Source: Lacrimispora sphenoides JCM 1415 (lineage in GTDB: Bacteria > Bacillota > Clostridia > Lachnospirales > Lachnospiraceae). Taken from it: a stretch of 64,000 bases of DNA. Positions 1 through 9,104 of the stretch are shown here, in pieces. Where the stretch lies: contig NZ_LT630003.1 in the NCBI RefSeq assembly GCF_900105615.1, positions 3,980,501 through 4,044,500 of the forward strand, in the 5' to 3' direction. Made by a program: the position numbers and the translations under genes. The first letter of the stretch is position 1. Each line of letters begins with the position of its first letter. The notes beneath the pieces are model-generated. The model saw only the letters and a program-made list of their open reading frames with translations, made no database searches and was not told the DNA's origin.

Positions 1-1019
1 AAATGCATGGCATTTGATAAGGTCAGACCGTTAATACCTTCCACGCCTTCCGCAATAAGGGGCGTACCGTGAAGGATTCTGCCTGCAAATGCCTTTAAAA
101 CCCCAACATGCTGTTCATTCTCCCCGTCCGTTTCAACCTCTGTCACCGTGCATTCCGGAGTATCAAATCCGCCCTTTGCCGTTTTGCAGAAGGTACGCTC
201 GTTTTCAGCCAGCTTATGAAGCATGAGCTTGCCATTTTCGCAGACCAGTTTCCCCATCTCCAAAGTGATCTCAAACCGGTTTGTTCCCGGTGCATCTGCG
301 GTTGTGGTGACAAAAACACCCGTGGCCCCGTTTGGATATTCCAAATAAGCTGTTACATCATCTTCCACTTCAATATCATGCCATTTTCCGTTGTGGCAGA
401 ATGCCTGTACCTTGCTTGGCATTCCACAGATCCACTGGATTAAATCCATGTTGTGAGGACACTGGTTTAACAGTACGCCGCCGCCTTCTCCATCCCAGGT
501 GGCTCTCCAGCTTCCTGAGTCATAATAGGACTGGGTGCGGTACCAGTCCGTTACGATCCAGTTGACCCGCTTGATGGCTCCCAGTTCCCCGCCGGTTACA
601 AGTTCATGCATTTTCCGGTAAATACAGTTGGTCCTCTGGTTGAACATCATGCCAAAGACCCGGTCACATTTTTTAGCTGCCTCGTTCATTTCCCGTACCT
701 GCTTGGTGTAAACCCCCGCAGGTTTTTCACACATTACATGCAGTCCGTGGTTCATGGCATCAATGGTCAGTTCGGGATGCTGGTAATGAGGCACTGCAAT
801 CAAGACTCCGTCGCATACGCCTGCTGCGATTAAATCCTCTCCTTCTTCAAAAACAGCAACCGACTCCGGTAAATGCTCCTTTGCCCAAGCCCTTCTGCCT
901 TCCTGGCGGTCCGCTACCGCAGTCACTTCCATCTCCGGGACCTTTCCTTCCAGAATATTCTTTAAGTGGCCGCTTCCCATATTTCCAATTCCGATAATAC
1001 CAAGTCTTACCTTATCCAT
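1..1019 (-). CDS. Gfo/Idh/MocA family oxidoreductase, 3' end outside window
   Basis: An open frame runs from an ATG at 1019 to the window edge without a stop, so at least 339 residues are present and the C-terminus is missing. The N-terminus has a Rossmann dinucleotide motif (GIGNMG, about residues 10-15), and the family EKP motif is at residues 98-100. A GGGVLLNQCPHNMD segment matches the usual substrate-side His region of the family. These are NAD(P)-dependent dehydrogenases acting on sugars or inositols; the substrate cannot be told from sequence. It lies 3 nt downstream of a second member of the same family, so the two are probably co-transcribed and handle related sugars. Confidence 0.88.
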   Translation of the reverse strand, partial: MDKVRLGIIGIGNMGSGHLKNILEGKVPEMEVTAVADRQEGRRAWAKEHLPESVAVFEEGEDLIAAGVCDGVLIAVPHYQHPELTIDAMNHGLHVMCEKPAGVYTKQVREMNEAAKKCDRVFGMMFNQRTNCIYRKMHELVTGGELGAIKRVNWIVTDWYRTQSYYDSGSWRATWDGEGGGVLLNQCPHNMDLIQWICGMPSKVQAFCHNGKWHDIEVEDDVTAYLEYPNGATGVFVTTTADAPGTNRFEITLEMGKLVCENGKLMLHKLAENERTFCKTAKGGFDTPECTVTEVETDGENEQHVGVLKAFAGRILHGTPLIAEGVEGINGLTLSNAMH

Positions 1020-1022
1020 GTC

Positions 1023-2042
1023 CTATCTCCCCTCATTTCTTGCAGAATCATAAATATCCATCATGGTGTAAAATGTATTCTGAACCGAGTCAAGGTCATT
1101 GAAATAGGCCTTCCCGGTTTCTAGACAATCATAAAAATCTCTGATGCAGGCTTCGTGCCCGCTGCCCCAATAGGTCTTTCCCAGCAGAGAAGATTTTTTC
1201 GCCTGCCATACCACCGGCTCCTCCTGCTCTTTCATCTGATACCAGACAGAGTTTCCTTCCAGGCGGACAAACCCATTTTCACAGGCAATCTCTAAGAAAA
1301 CCGGTGCATCCATGGCGTAAGCCGTAGTGGCATAAAAGCTGGCGCTTACCGGATCCGTTCCTTCCGTAAAAGTCATATAGGCTTCCAGTGTATCCTCCAC
1401 CTCCACAATTCCTTTCAGATGGTGATTGCTCATGGAAGCTTCTGTTCTCACTGGTTTTCCGAGCCAGGAAAGTAGCAGATCCAGGGCGTGAATGGATTGG
1501 TTGATCAACGCACCACCGCCCTCTGTCTCAAGCTTTCCCCTCCAGCCGCTCTCTGTGTAATAGGGAGCATCCCTGTGCCAGGTAACAAAGGCCCTTCCGC
1601 CTTTTATCCTCCCGAGTATTCTCTGGGCCAAAAGTTCATTAACCTTTTTTGTTGTTTCATTATACCGGTTCTGAAAACAGATACCTAACCTGCCCCCGCT
1701 CTGGCCGGAAGCCTCCAAAAGCTCATCGAATTGCTCCCTGCTTATGGCGGGCGGCTTTTCCATAAATACATGAAGCCCTTTCTTTAGGGCCTTTACTGCC
1801 ATTGGCACATGGCAGTAGTGGGGCGTGCAGATATGGACCACGTCAAGTGCTTCCTTCTCAAGCATCTCCTCCATGGAATCATAAGCCTTCGCCTTTCCAT
1901 CCGTAAAACGGGCCGAGTATTCCTCTGCCCGTTCCAGGCGGATATCTGCCAGAGCGCAGAGCTTAACCTGTTTTATTTCATTCAGTACCATGGTGTGAAC
2001 TCCCCCGATGTTTCCGCAGCCGATTATCCCAACCCGAACCAT
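1023..2042 (-). CDS. Gfo/Idh/MocA family oxidoreductase
   Basis: The protein has 339 residues, a normal length for the family. It has a Rossmann motif GCGNIG at residues 8-13, EKP at 95-97, and a GGALINQSIHALD segment in the C-terminal alpha/beta domain where the catalytic His usually lies. The ATG at 2042 is preceded by AGGAGG at good spacing. It is the first gene of a pair with the partial oxidoreductase at 1-1019 (3-nt gap) and is divergent from an AraC regulator at 2165, which probably controls the pair. A cytosolic NAD(P)-dependent sugar or polyol dehydrogenase is the safe call; the substrate is unknown. Confidence 0.9.
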   Translation of the reverse strand: MVRVGIIGCGNIGGVHTMVLNEIKQVKLCALADIRLERAEEYSARFTDGKAKAYDSMEEMLEKEALDVVHICTPHYCHVPMAVKALKKGLHVFMEKPPAISREQFDELLEASGQSGGRLGICFQNRYNETTKKVNELLAQRILGRIKGGRAFVTWHRDAPYYTESGWRGKLETEGGGALINQSIHALDLLLSWLGKPVRTEASMSNHHLKGIVEVEDTLEAYMTFTEGTDPVSASFYATTAYAMDAPVFLEIACENGFVRLEGNSVWYQMKEQEEPVVWQAKKSSLLGKTYWGSGHEACIRDFYDCLETGKAYFNDLDSVQNTFYTMMDIYDSARNEGR

Positions 2043-2101
2043 GACTACCTCCTCTTTTCTTTTTCCTCTTTCTATGATAGATTTATTATATACTGTTCTT
2101 G

Positions 2102-2118
2102 ACGCAATTTGTTTGCGT
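2102..2118. promoter_or_regulatory. Inverted repeat in the AraC/oxidoreductase divergent region
   Basis: ACGCAA (2102-2107) and TTGCGT (2113-2118) form an inverted repeat with a 5-nt gap in the 122-bp divergent region. A TATAAT-like box for the minus-strand genes lies close by. It is a candidate operator for the AraC regulator at 2165, on position and symmetry only. Confidence 0.3.
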
Positions 2119-2164
2119 AGATTGACTAGAAGTATGCATAAATTGTCTATTTCAGGAGGAAGCC

Positions 2165-3010
2165 ATGAAAAAGGAGAGCCTTTACCATTACAGCGAATTT
2201 ACCGAGCCTTTCAGCTGTGATTTTACCACCAGCCAGATTGCAGGAAATGTGGATTTTCACATGCACAACAGCCATGAAATCTATCTGCTCATGGACGGCC
2301 ATATCCAGTATTTTGTGGAAAATGCATGCTATGATATGAACCCGGGAAATTTAATCCTGTTTTCCAACCGGGAGATCCACAAGGCCATCAACACCACTAG
2401 CGAAGCCTTCACCCGCCTGGTCATTCATGTAAACCCCGCCTTTATCCGCCCTTACTGTACCCCTGACACCAACCTGTTAGAATGTTTCCACCGGGAACCT
2501 GCCATAGGCAACCTGGTCCTGCTTTCAAAAGAGGAATACGAGAGCCTGATTTCCATGGCCCAGTGTCTTCACGAGGCAAAAAAAAATCGCTGCTCCTACG
2601 GCAGCGACTTAACAGCAATGACCACATTGCTCCAGATTCTTATTCTTATTAACAGGGCCTGGCAAAAGACAAGCCCCGGGGGAACAGCCCCTAAGCCCCA
2701 TAGGGCCCAGGCAATCATGAGTTATATTGACAAAAACTTAACAACGCCCATGACCCTGGATTCTATCTCCCAGGCTCTTTCCCTTGATAAATATTATATC
2801 AGCCACTTATTTAAATCTGAAACAGAAAGCAGCATATTCCAGTATATCGTGGTAAAGCGGGTGGCTCTGGCAAAGGAGCTGCTTTCCCAGGGACATACGG
2901 TTTTAGAAGCCTGCCATTTATCAGGCTTTCATGATTATTCCAACTTCATCCGCACCTTCCGCCAGACTACAGGTTATACGCCCGGACAGTTTAAGCGCCT
3001 TAGCCGGTAA
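2165..3010 (+). CDS. AraC family transcriptional regulator with cupin sensor domain
   Basis: The protein has 281 residues. The N-terminal part (about 1-150) looks like an AraC-type cupin (HMHNSHEIYLLMDG, then PGNLILFSNREIH), and the last 100 residues form the double helix-turn-helix domain, ending with the typical FIRTFRQTTGYTPGQFK signature. The start follows AGGAGG by 5 nt. It is divergent from two Gfo/Idh/MocA oxidoreductases and most likely activates them in response to a sugar or derivative. The ligand is not predictable from sequence. Confidence 0.92.
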   Translation: MKKESLYHYSEFTEPFSCDFTTSQIAGNVDFHMHNSHEIYLLMDGHIQYFVENACYDMNPGNLILFSNREIHKAINTTSEAFTRLVIHVNPAFIRPYCTPDTNLLECFHREPAIGNLVLLSKEEYESLISMAQCLHEAKKNRCSYGSDLTAMTTLLQILILINRAWQKTSPGGTAPKPHRAQAIMSYIDKNLTTPMTLDSISQALSLDKYYISHLFKSETESSIFQYIVVKRVALAKELLSQGHTVLEACHLSGFHDYSNFIRTFRQTTGYTPGQFKRLSR

Positions 3011-3012
3011 GC

Positions 3013-3771
3013 TTACCGCTGCTTATAGGCAGGATCTGCCGGGTATCCGCCACGCAGTTTTTGCATCCCACGCTGAACGGCGTCCTTTGACTGCTTCCAA
3101 TCCGCATCCTTGTTTAAATAATCAAATTTCTCAATGAACCAGTCGACATCACCGGATATCCGCTCCATATTTTGTTCCATGATCTGAAAAATGACAGGGT
3201 AAAATTCCTTCCGCTCCTTGTCATTTAAATATTTATCCGCTCCGCTGCACAGATCTGCAAAGTGGTGAAGGCAGAATCCCTTGCTTTTTTCAAGCTTTTC
3301 CCGAAAAACAGAATCCTTTTTATAAAGGTGGAAAAAGGTTGCCACATACCGCTCATAGCTTTCAGAAAACCGGTCGCAGATATAGCAGGTCTTTTCCTTC
3401 CCCTCGATCCAGGCAGCCATGGAATTTCCATTTCCTGTCTTTCCCGTAAGGCGGTCCTTTAAGGAGGTTTTTCCGGGAGCATACTCCTTAAATTCTTCCT
3501 TCATTTCCTTTATCAGTTTCTTATAATAGGTTTTTAAGATCCAGCCATTTCCCAAAGCATTGCCGTAATCAAACATTTTCTTTTGATGGATCCGGCAAAA
3601 GCCTGACCGGTCTGTGGCTTCTCTCGTATCGCTTTCCATATAGGAAGCGCAGGAACCTAATACAAAATCCATAAGCTCCTGCTCCGCTTTTCTCTCAAGA
3701 AAGCAGAACAGGCACTCTTCGTCTGCATCTATGGCATCATTTAACGGTATCTCGTATAATTTTTCCTTCAT
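3013..3771 (-). CDS. DUF6062 family protein
   Basis: A 252-residue cytosolic protein with no signal peptide or membrane segment. It has two CxxC pairs (CLFC near residue 21; CYIC near 131) and two Cys-His pairs (GFCRIH, GFCLHH), a repeated Cys/His pattern that suggests metal or Fe-S binding. I recognise the family as DUF6062, found mainly in Lachnospiraceae; its function is not known to me. It begins 2 nt after the response-regulator stop, so it is transcribed with the two-component system and may be part of its output or sensing. Confidence 0.75.
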   Translation of the reverse strand: MKEKLYEIPLNDAIDADEECLFCFLERKAEQELMDFVLGSCASYMESDTREATDRSGFCRIHQKKMFDYGNALGNGWILKTYYKKLIKEMKEEFKEYAPGKTSLKDRLTGKTGNGNSMAAWIEGKEKTCYICDRFSESYERYVATFFHLYKKDSVFREKLEKSKGFCLHHFADLCSGADKYLNDKERKEFYPVIFQIMEQNMERISGDVDWFIEKFDYLNKDADWKQSKDAVQRGMQKLRGGYPADPAYKQR

Positions 3772-3773
3772 TT

Positions 3774-4463
3774 TTATACCTTAAACCGGTAACCGACTCC
3801 CCAGATCGTCTCGATATACTGGGGCTTAGCCGTATTGAATTCGATTTTTTCCCTGATCTTTTTGATGTGGACGGTAACGGTAGCGATATCACCGATGGAT
3901 TCCATATCCCATATTTTATTAAACAGCTCTTCCTTCGTAAATACATGGTTTGGATTCTGGGCAAGGAAGGTTAATAAGTCAAATTCCTTTGTGGTAAAAT
4001 TCTTTTCCTCTCCATTGATCCATACCCGTCTGGCTGTCTTATCGACTTTAAGGCCCCTGATTTCAACGATCTCGTTGTCCGGTACTCCGCTTCCGATCAG
4101 CCTTTCATAACGGGCCAGATGGGCTTTTACACGGGCAACCATCTCACTAGGGCTAAAGGGTTTTGTGATGTAATCATCGGCTCCCAGCCCCAGGCCCCGG
4201 ATTTTATCAATGTCCTCTTTTTTAGCGGAAACCATGATGATCGGGGTGTTTTTTACTTCCCTGACCTTTCTGCATATTTCAAAGCCATCCACTCCCGGCA
4301 GCATCAGATCCAGGATCAGCAGATCAAAGTCCTCATGAAGGGCCTTATGAAGTCCTGCTTCCCCATTATTCTCAATCTCAACCTCAAATCCGCTCAGCTC
4401 CAGATAATCTTTCTCCAGCTCTGCAATGCTTTCTTCATCTTCTACTATCAGAATTCTGCTCAT
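3774..4463 (-). CDS. OmpR/PhoB family response regulator
   Basis: 229 residues: receiver domain at about 1-115 with acidic residues near 8-10, phospho-acceptor D52 (LDLMLPG) and the conserved Lys in VSAKK, followed by a winged-helix DNA-binding domain (about 130-229, ending in GVGYRFKV). The start overlaps the stop of the downstream-encoded kinase frame by 4 nt (ATGA), showing translational coupling with the histidine kinase at 4460-5974. Expected to regulate envelope-related or nutrient genes; the target is not evident, though the adjoining DUF6062 gene is in the same transcript. Confidence 0.95.
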   Translation of the reverse strand: MSRILIVEDEESIAELEKDYLELSGFEVEIENNGEAGLHKALHEDFDLLILDLMLPGVDGFEICRKVREVKNTPIIMVSAKKEDIDKIRGLGLGADDYITKPFSPSEMVARVKAHLARYERLIGSGVPDNEIVEIRGLKVDKTARRVWINGEEKNFTTKEFDLLTFLAQNPNHVFTKEELFNKIWDMESIGDIATVTVHIKKIREKIEFNTAKPQYIETIWGVGYRFKV

Positions 4464-5974
4464 TCCTGTATGACCTCCTGGTATTTTCTCAAAACAAAAT
4501 GTATCTCCGTTCCAATGCCTTCCTTGCTGGTAGCCCAGATCCGGCCTCCATGATCCTCAATGATCTTTTTAACAATGGACAGACCGATTCCGCTTCCGCC
4601 CTGAGAGGAATTCCTGGATGAATCCGTGCGGTAAAACCGGTCAAAAATACTGGGCAGATCCTTTGCTGGAATCCCTCTACCGTTGTCCTCAATTTCCACC
4701 TGGATAAAGTCTCCCACATCCTTAATTCGGATGTTGATGATTCCGCTCCTCTTATCCATATATTTTACAGAATTGCTGACAATATTATTAATGACCCGGC
4801 GCAGCTGCTCTGCGTCTGCGATGACCATCACATCCTCATCCACATAGTTAAAATATCCCAGCTCAATGCTGCGGTCTTCCATCTCAAGTCCCACTTCATC
4901 GACGCAGTCTCTGAAATAGCCGGCTACGTTGATCTTGGAAAAGGTATAAGGGATTTTATTGGTGTCAATTTTTGAATAGAAGGTCAATTCATCAATCAGC
5001 TTATCCATGTCATTGGCCTTGTTGTAGATAGTGCGGATATAACGGTCCAGCTTTTCCGGGGAGGAAGCAACCCCATCCATGATTCCCTCCACATACCCCT
5101 TAATGGCAGTAATGGGAGTCTTTAGATCATGGGAAATATTGCTGATCAGCTCTTTGTTTTCCTTATCATACTCCACCTTTTCTGCTGCAGATTCCTTAAG
5201 GCGGATCCTCATCTCCTCAAAATCCTGGCAAAGCTGTCCGATCTCATCGTCATTCTCCACCTCAAGAGAGAAATCCAGATTTCCATCCCGTATATTCTTG
5301 GTGGCTGTTTGGAGCCGCCCCAGGGGACTTACCACAGACCGGTATACCCACATCATAAGGATCGCATCAGTAAATACGATGATCATAATGATGGCCGTCA
5401 GCATTTCCGCCATCATGACCTTGATCTCCGGAAGAAGACCATTCACATTGGAAACAATGAATACGCTCCCCTTGTTCCCATCAGGATACATAAAATCCAT
5501 CTGCTTTACCAGATGCTGTGTCTCTCCATCCAGATAAATGGCACCATCAACGTTACTGTCTATTTCCTCATATTTAGGAAGCTGGTCATAAAGGCCCTGG
5601 GTGATATGGCTGTTCCCGTCAAAAATCAGAGAATCTCCCTTTCGGACGATCATATAGGCATACTTTGTTGCCAGATTCTCATTAATCTTTACCAAAAAAT
5701 CCGTATCCTGAAACTGCCCTGGGTCACTTTGTAAGATCTGGCCGATTTCCCTTTGTTCCGACCGGGTCAGGCGGTTAAATAACTGCAGGGAATTGCTTGA
5801 CAGAAGATCGATCTGCTCCGTTAAATCATAGGCTTTGCGGAACGCCTTCATCTGGTAATTGCCAAGCCCTGCCACCACTGCAAAGATCAGGATCAGGGGG
5901 ATCACCGTTATAATCAAAAATGCTACAACAAGACGGGTTCTCAATCTTAATTTCACTATTCTCGTCTCTCCCAT
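4460..5974 (-). CDS. Membrane sensor histidine kinase
   Basis: 504 residues. Two membrane segments (about 14-37 and 191-211) flank an extracytoplasmic sensor domain of about 150 residues. A HAMP linker (about 212-262) precedes HisKA with the phospho-acceptor H282 (SNISHDLKTP). The ATPase domain has the N box (NNIVSNSVKYMD), the DNGRGI box and the GGSGIGLSIVKK G2 box. It is the partner of the response regulator at 3774-4463 with a 4-nt overlap. The sensed signal is unknown. Confidence 0.95.
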   Translation of the reverse strand: MGETRIVKLRLRTRLVVAFLIITVIPLILIFAVVAGLGNYQMKAFRKAYDLTEQIDLLSSNSLQLFNRLTRSEQREIGQILQSDPGQFQDTDFLVKINENLATKYAYMIVRKGDSLIFDGNSHITQGLYDQLPKYEEIDSNVDGAIYLDGETQHLVKQMDFMYPDGNKGSVFIVSNVNGLLPEIKVMMAEMLTAIIMIIVFTDAILMMWVYRSVVSPLGRLQTATKNIRDGNLDFSLEVENDDEIGQLCQDFEEMRIRLKESAAEKVEYDKENKELISNISHDLKTPITAIKGYVEGIMDGVASSPEKLDRYIRTIYNKANDMDKLIDELTFYSKIDTNKIPYTFSKINVAGYFRDCVDEVGLEMEDRSIELGYFNYVDEDVMVIADAEQLRRVINNIVSNSVKYMDKRSGIINIRIKDVGDFIQVEIEDNGRGIPAKDLPSIFDRFYRTDSSRNSSQGGSGIGLSIVKKIIEDHGGRIWATSKEGIGTEIHFVLRKYQEVIQE

Positions 5975-6163
5975 GCTCTGAAACTTTATTTATAACGAAA
6001 AATTAATATTTCTTAGGGTATTATAACACACATGGACAAGAGAATTTATAAAACAATTCTAAAATTTACGGCATTATTGCATAATTTCCGAAATTTACCA
6101 GGGAACAAAGACATCCGGGTGATAAAAAAAGGATAACTCTAATTCTGCCATTTCCTTACAGCT

Positions 6164-6207
6164 GATTAAAAATGCTGTATCCCTCTTATAAATGGAAGGA
6201 TACAGCA
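6164..6207 (-). terminator. Rho-independent terminator of the PTS dehydrogenase gene
   Basis: A perfect 10-bp stem, TGCTGTATCC (6173-6182) with GGATACAGCA (6198-6207), is followed on the minus strand by a T-rich tract. It lies just beyond the stop at 6236 and ends the EIIA-kinase-dehydrogenase transcript. The remaining interval 5975-6163 shows no gene. Confidence 0.8.
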
Positions 6208-6235
6208 TACAAGATCTTTATTCTTTATTTAAATT

Positions 6236-7510
6236 TTACAATTCCTTTGGATCTATTCCAAAATGATCAAATAGAATCTTTTCCGCTTCCCAATTCCATA
6301 ATCCCTTATGCGCCTTACAGGAATCGCTTAGTTTCTTAAACAGCGGATCAGTGCTGCCCAGCTCTTCAAAGTCTTCAATGGCTGTCAAAGGCATATCAAA
6401 TTGTGTATAGGCAAGCTTCTTTCCACCAGGAATGGAAGGCAGATTCTTCGTTGCTTCTGCAATGCTGTCAATCCCTCCTACATGGGTGACCATAACTGCC
6501 GCTTCTATGGCTCCTTCTGCCGAGAGCTTATTGGCCTCGATCAGATCATCTGTATTACCGCCGGTGGTTCCCATGATATGAGTACTTGTATAGTGGCAGT
6601 TATAAAGATTGATTTCTGCCTTAAACTGGCTGTCTGATGGACCGGCAAAGAAGTTCATACAACCGTCAAAGGCCAGAAGCTTATCTCCCATCTCTGCAAC
6701 CTCTTTCACAGGAACATATACAAACACGTCATCATAGCCCTGGCCGCCTGTAATAGCCAATAAATCAGAAATGGGATCCTCCATCTTATCAGTATTTACA
6801 TAAAGTAGTTCGATCCCTCTCTCCTTTGCGGATTCTTCTGAAATCACTTCCCTGGCCCGGGCGATCCGCTCATCGCTGATATCCGTAACGACTATCCTCT
6901 TCGGCTTATTTTCAAACTGAAGGCCATAGCTGACTGCTCCCAGACCCATCGGTCCGCAGCCTCCCATGATCAGGATACTTCCATCCGCTTTGGTCCCCAT
7001 GGCATGATCATAATTCCGTTTGTTGGTATGATAGTTGGCATGAAATCCGCCTATGATACAGCTCATTGGTTCCCCTAAAGATGCCTCAAAAAAACTATCT
7101 CCCGTGTAGTCCAGCAGGCAGCCCAGTTCCATAACCTCGTTTGGCATGATGCAGTATGTACAGGCACCTCCGCAGAATTCATATGAATATCCCGGCGAAT
7201 CCAGTTTTCCCATGTAATTTAAAGCAGGCTGCAGTGAAAATTTTTGTCCCGGCTGAAACTGTTCCTGCCACTTCTTTCCCACTTCTACAATCAGTCCTGA
7301 ACATTCATGACCAACGATAACCGGATTGGTATCTATATTCTGGGGAGCCCTTTTATGCTTTTTCCCCTGTTTTACCAGTTTATAAGTCGACATGCAGATG
7401 CTGTCACTCATGATTTTTACAAGAATCTCATTTTCAGCTATCTTCGGAAGTTCAAACTCTTCTAACCTTAAATCATCTGTGCCATACATTCTTACCGCTT
7501 TTGTTTTCAT
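6236..7510 (-). CDS. Zinc-dependent medium-chain dehydrogenase (sorbitol/sorbose-phosphate type)
   Basis: 424 residues. The N-terminal GroES-like domain includes GHECSG (Zn-site segment) and the Rossmann domain has GGCGPMG. The long insertion around residues 110-160 with scattered Cys resembles sugar-phosphate dehydrogenases such as L-sorbose-1-phosphate reductase (SorE). The ATG at 7510 has GGAGG 8 nt upstream; a TTG 15 nt further up lies within that ribosome site and is rejected. It is the last gene of the EIIA - PfkB kinase - dehydrogenase unit, so it probably interconverts a polyol phosphate and a ketose phosphate delivered by the PTS. The exact substrate is inferred only by context. Confidence 0.85.
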   Translation of the reverse strand: MKTKAVRMYGTDDLRLEEFELPKIAENEILVKIMSDSICMSTYKLVKQGKKHKRAPQNIDTNPVIVGHECSGLIVEVGKKWQEQFQPGQKFSLQPALNYMGKLDSPGYSYEFCGGACTYCIMPNEVMELGCLLDYTGDSFFEASLGEPMSCIIGGFHANYHTNKRNYDHAMGTKADGSILIMGGCGPMGLGAVSYGLQFENKPKRIVVTDISDERIARAREVISEESAKERGIELLYVNTDKMEDPISDLLAITGGQGYDDVFVYVPVKEVAEMGDKLLAFDGCMNFFAGPSDSQFKAEINLYNCHYTSTHIMGTTGGNTDDLIEANKLSAEGAIEAAVMVTHVGGIDSIAEATKNLPSIPGGKKLAYTQFDMPLTAIEDFEELGSTDPLFKKLSDSCKAHKGLWNWEAEKILFDHFGIDPKEL

Positions 7511-7538
7511 ATTTCTATCCTCCAACCATATTTATCAT

Positions 7539-8474
7539 TTACTTCTGGATCTCCAGCAATTCTGCCTGCTGCATCAGTTCATCTACCAGACGGCGCTTAG
7601 GCGGCTTAGTCCCTATACTTGTAACCGCACCTGCCGAGGCTCCCATGCATAATCTGATGCAAATTTCAAGAGGAAGCTTCTCATTCCAGGCGTAAGCCAT
7701 GGCACCTACCAGGGCATCTCCGGCTCCCACGGTTGAATGGGCTTTCACGCGAAGCCCGGGGCACCGGTACCGTTTATCCCCTGTTAAAAATAAAGCGCCC
7801 ATCTGACCTAGGGAAATCGCTACCATACCGGTTCCATGATCCAGCAGCTTTTCTCCCATGGAAACCAACTCCTGTTCCGATGCCCGGTAATCCATCTGGT
7901 AATAACGCTCCAACTCGGAACGGTTAGGCTTTAGCATATCCGGTGCTGCTTTTAAGGATTCGGCAAACAGCAGGCCATCTGCATCCAGCAGCACCTTTGC
8001 TCCTTTCCGGTGAACCTCTTCCGTGATCCTCCGGTATATATCCGTTGGTATGCCTGCCGGTATGCTTCCTGCCAGTACAAACAACGTATCAGGGGCTGCA
8101 TAACCATTCAGCCTTTCCAGAAGATCCTCTAACTGCTCCTTTGACACCTCAGGTCCGGGTTCATTAAGCTCTGTTACTTCTCCATTTTCCTCCACCACCT
8201 TCAGATTCGTTCTCGTCTCCCCTTTTACTTCCACGAAATCTGTCTGAATGCCCTGGTCAGCCAGCACATGTCTGATGATGGTGCCGCTGGTTCCTCCTAA
8301 AAACCCCATAGCAATGCTTTCTCCGCCTAATTCCTTAATGGTCTTGGAAACATTGATGCCTTTGCCTCCGGCATCTAACTCCACACGTTTTATTCTGTTT
8401 AAATCTCCCCGCTCAAACCGGTCAATATCTACGGTTTTATCAATAGCCGGATTCATCGTGACTGTAACGATCAT
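7539..8474 (-). CDS. PfkB-family sugar-phosphate kinase (1-phosphofructokinase / tagatose-6-phosphate kinase type)
   Basis: 311 residues. It opens with the MIVTVTMNPAID signature of the FruK/LacC branch, followed by GGKGINVS, and has the C-terminal GAGDALVGAMAYA motif with the catalytic Asp. The start at 8474 overlaps the EIIA stop by 4 nt (ATGA), which excludes the longer frame starting at 8525. It would phosphorylate a ketose phosphate to a 1,6-bisphosphate. With a dehydrogenase following it, a path of polyol phosphate to ketose phosphate to bisphosphate is likely; sequence does not separate fructose-1-P from tagatose-6-P specificity. Confidence 0.9.
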   Translation of the reverse strand: MIVTVTMNPAIDKTVDIDRFERGDLNRIKRVELDAGGKGINVSKTIKELGGESIAMGFLGGTSGTIIRHVLADQGIQTDFVEVKGETRTNLKVVEENGEVTELNEPGPEVSKEQLEDLLERLNGYAAPDTLFVLAGSIPAGIPTDIYRRITEEVHRKGAKVLLDADGLLFAESLKAAPDMLKPNRSELERYYQMDYRASEQELVSMGEKLLDHGTGMVAISLGQMGALFLTGDKRYRCPGLRVKAHSTVGAGDALVGAMAYAWNEKLPLEICIRLCMGASAGAVTSIGTKPPKRRLVDELMQQAELLEIQK

Positions 8475-8941
8475 TGCGGACACCTCTTTCCTGTAAACAT
8501 GGTATGGATTTCTTCTGCACTGCACCCGGTGATCCGTTCCACATCGGCCGGATCGGCCAGGCAGTCTGCGATGATCGAGAGTATTTCCAAATGCTCCTCT
8601 CCTGCCCCTGCAATCCCTATGACCAGTTTTACCATTTCTCCCCCCCAGTCTGTTCCCTCAGGGAATACCATAACTGCAATGCCGGAGCGCTTAACCGATT
8701 TTTTAGCTGCCTCTACGCCATGGGGAAGTGCAATTCCATTGCCGATATTTGTGGAAAACGTCAGTTCACGCTGAAGCATTGCTTCTATGTAGGATTCTTC
8801 TACACAGCCGCACTGATAAAGCAGCTGCCCTACCTCCCTTATTACCGCCTCCTTTTCCCCGGGTTTACAATTTAAACGGATATTCCCAAGTTCCAGAAGC
8901 TCTGCACTCTTCTCTACATTCTTTTTCCCGTAGCCAAACAC
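8471..8941 (-). CDS. PTS EIIA component, mannitol/fructose type
   Basis: 156 residues with a single EIIA-2 domain; the phospho-accepting His is H74 in GIALPHG. The start is GTG at 8941 with AGGAGGG 8 nt upstream. It would pass phosphate from HPr to the EIIB domains of the membrane components encoded at 11197-14175, neither of which carries its own EIIA. It heads a second transcript of the locus under its own operator-bearing promoter (8976-9046). Confidence 0.93.
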   Translation of the reverse strand: MFGYGKKNVEKSAELLELGNIRLNCKPGEKEAVIREVGQLLYQCGCVEESYIEAMLQRELTFSTNIGNGIALPHGVEAAKKSVKRSGIAVMVFPEGTDWGGEMVKLVIGIAGAGEEHLEILSIIADCLADPADVERITGCSAEEIHTMFTGKRCPQ

Positions 8942-8975
8942 GTTTCTTGCCCTCCTGTGTTAACTTTCTAACTAA

Positions 8976-9046
8976 ATTATAGGGGTGTTATCTCCTCCTT
9001 TTCAATGAAAACAAAATGGCATTTGGCGCCATCTGATAACGCCAAA
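8976..9046 (-). promoter_or_regulatory. EIIA operon promoter with upstream palindromic operator
   Basis: On the minus strand the -35 is TTGAAA (9000-9005) and the -10 is TATAAT (8976-8981), 18 bp apart. Sixteen bp upstream of the -35 is a palindrome TTTGGCG...CGCCAAA (9022-9046). The same operator, gap, -35, spacer and -10 occur in front of the EIICB gene (14262-14331). An operator just upstream of the -35 fits activation by the PRD regulator encoded at 9105-11210. Confidence 0.7.
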
Positions 9047-9057
9047 TCTGAAATCAA

Positions 9058-9090
9058 CAGAAAAGCCGGACCCTTTCGGGCCCGGCTTTC
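9058..9090 (-). terminator. Terminator of the PRD regulator gene
   Basis: AAAGCCGG (from 9062) pairs with CCGGCTTT (to 9089) around a GC-rich stem and TTTC loop; a TTTT run follows on the minus strand. It lies directly after the stop at 9105 and separates the regulator transcript from the EIIA promoter. Confidence 0.75.
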
Positions 9091-9104
9091 ACCTTGCTTT
9101 TATA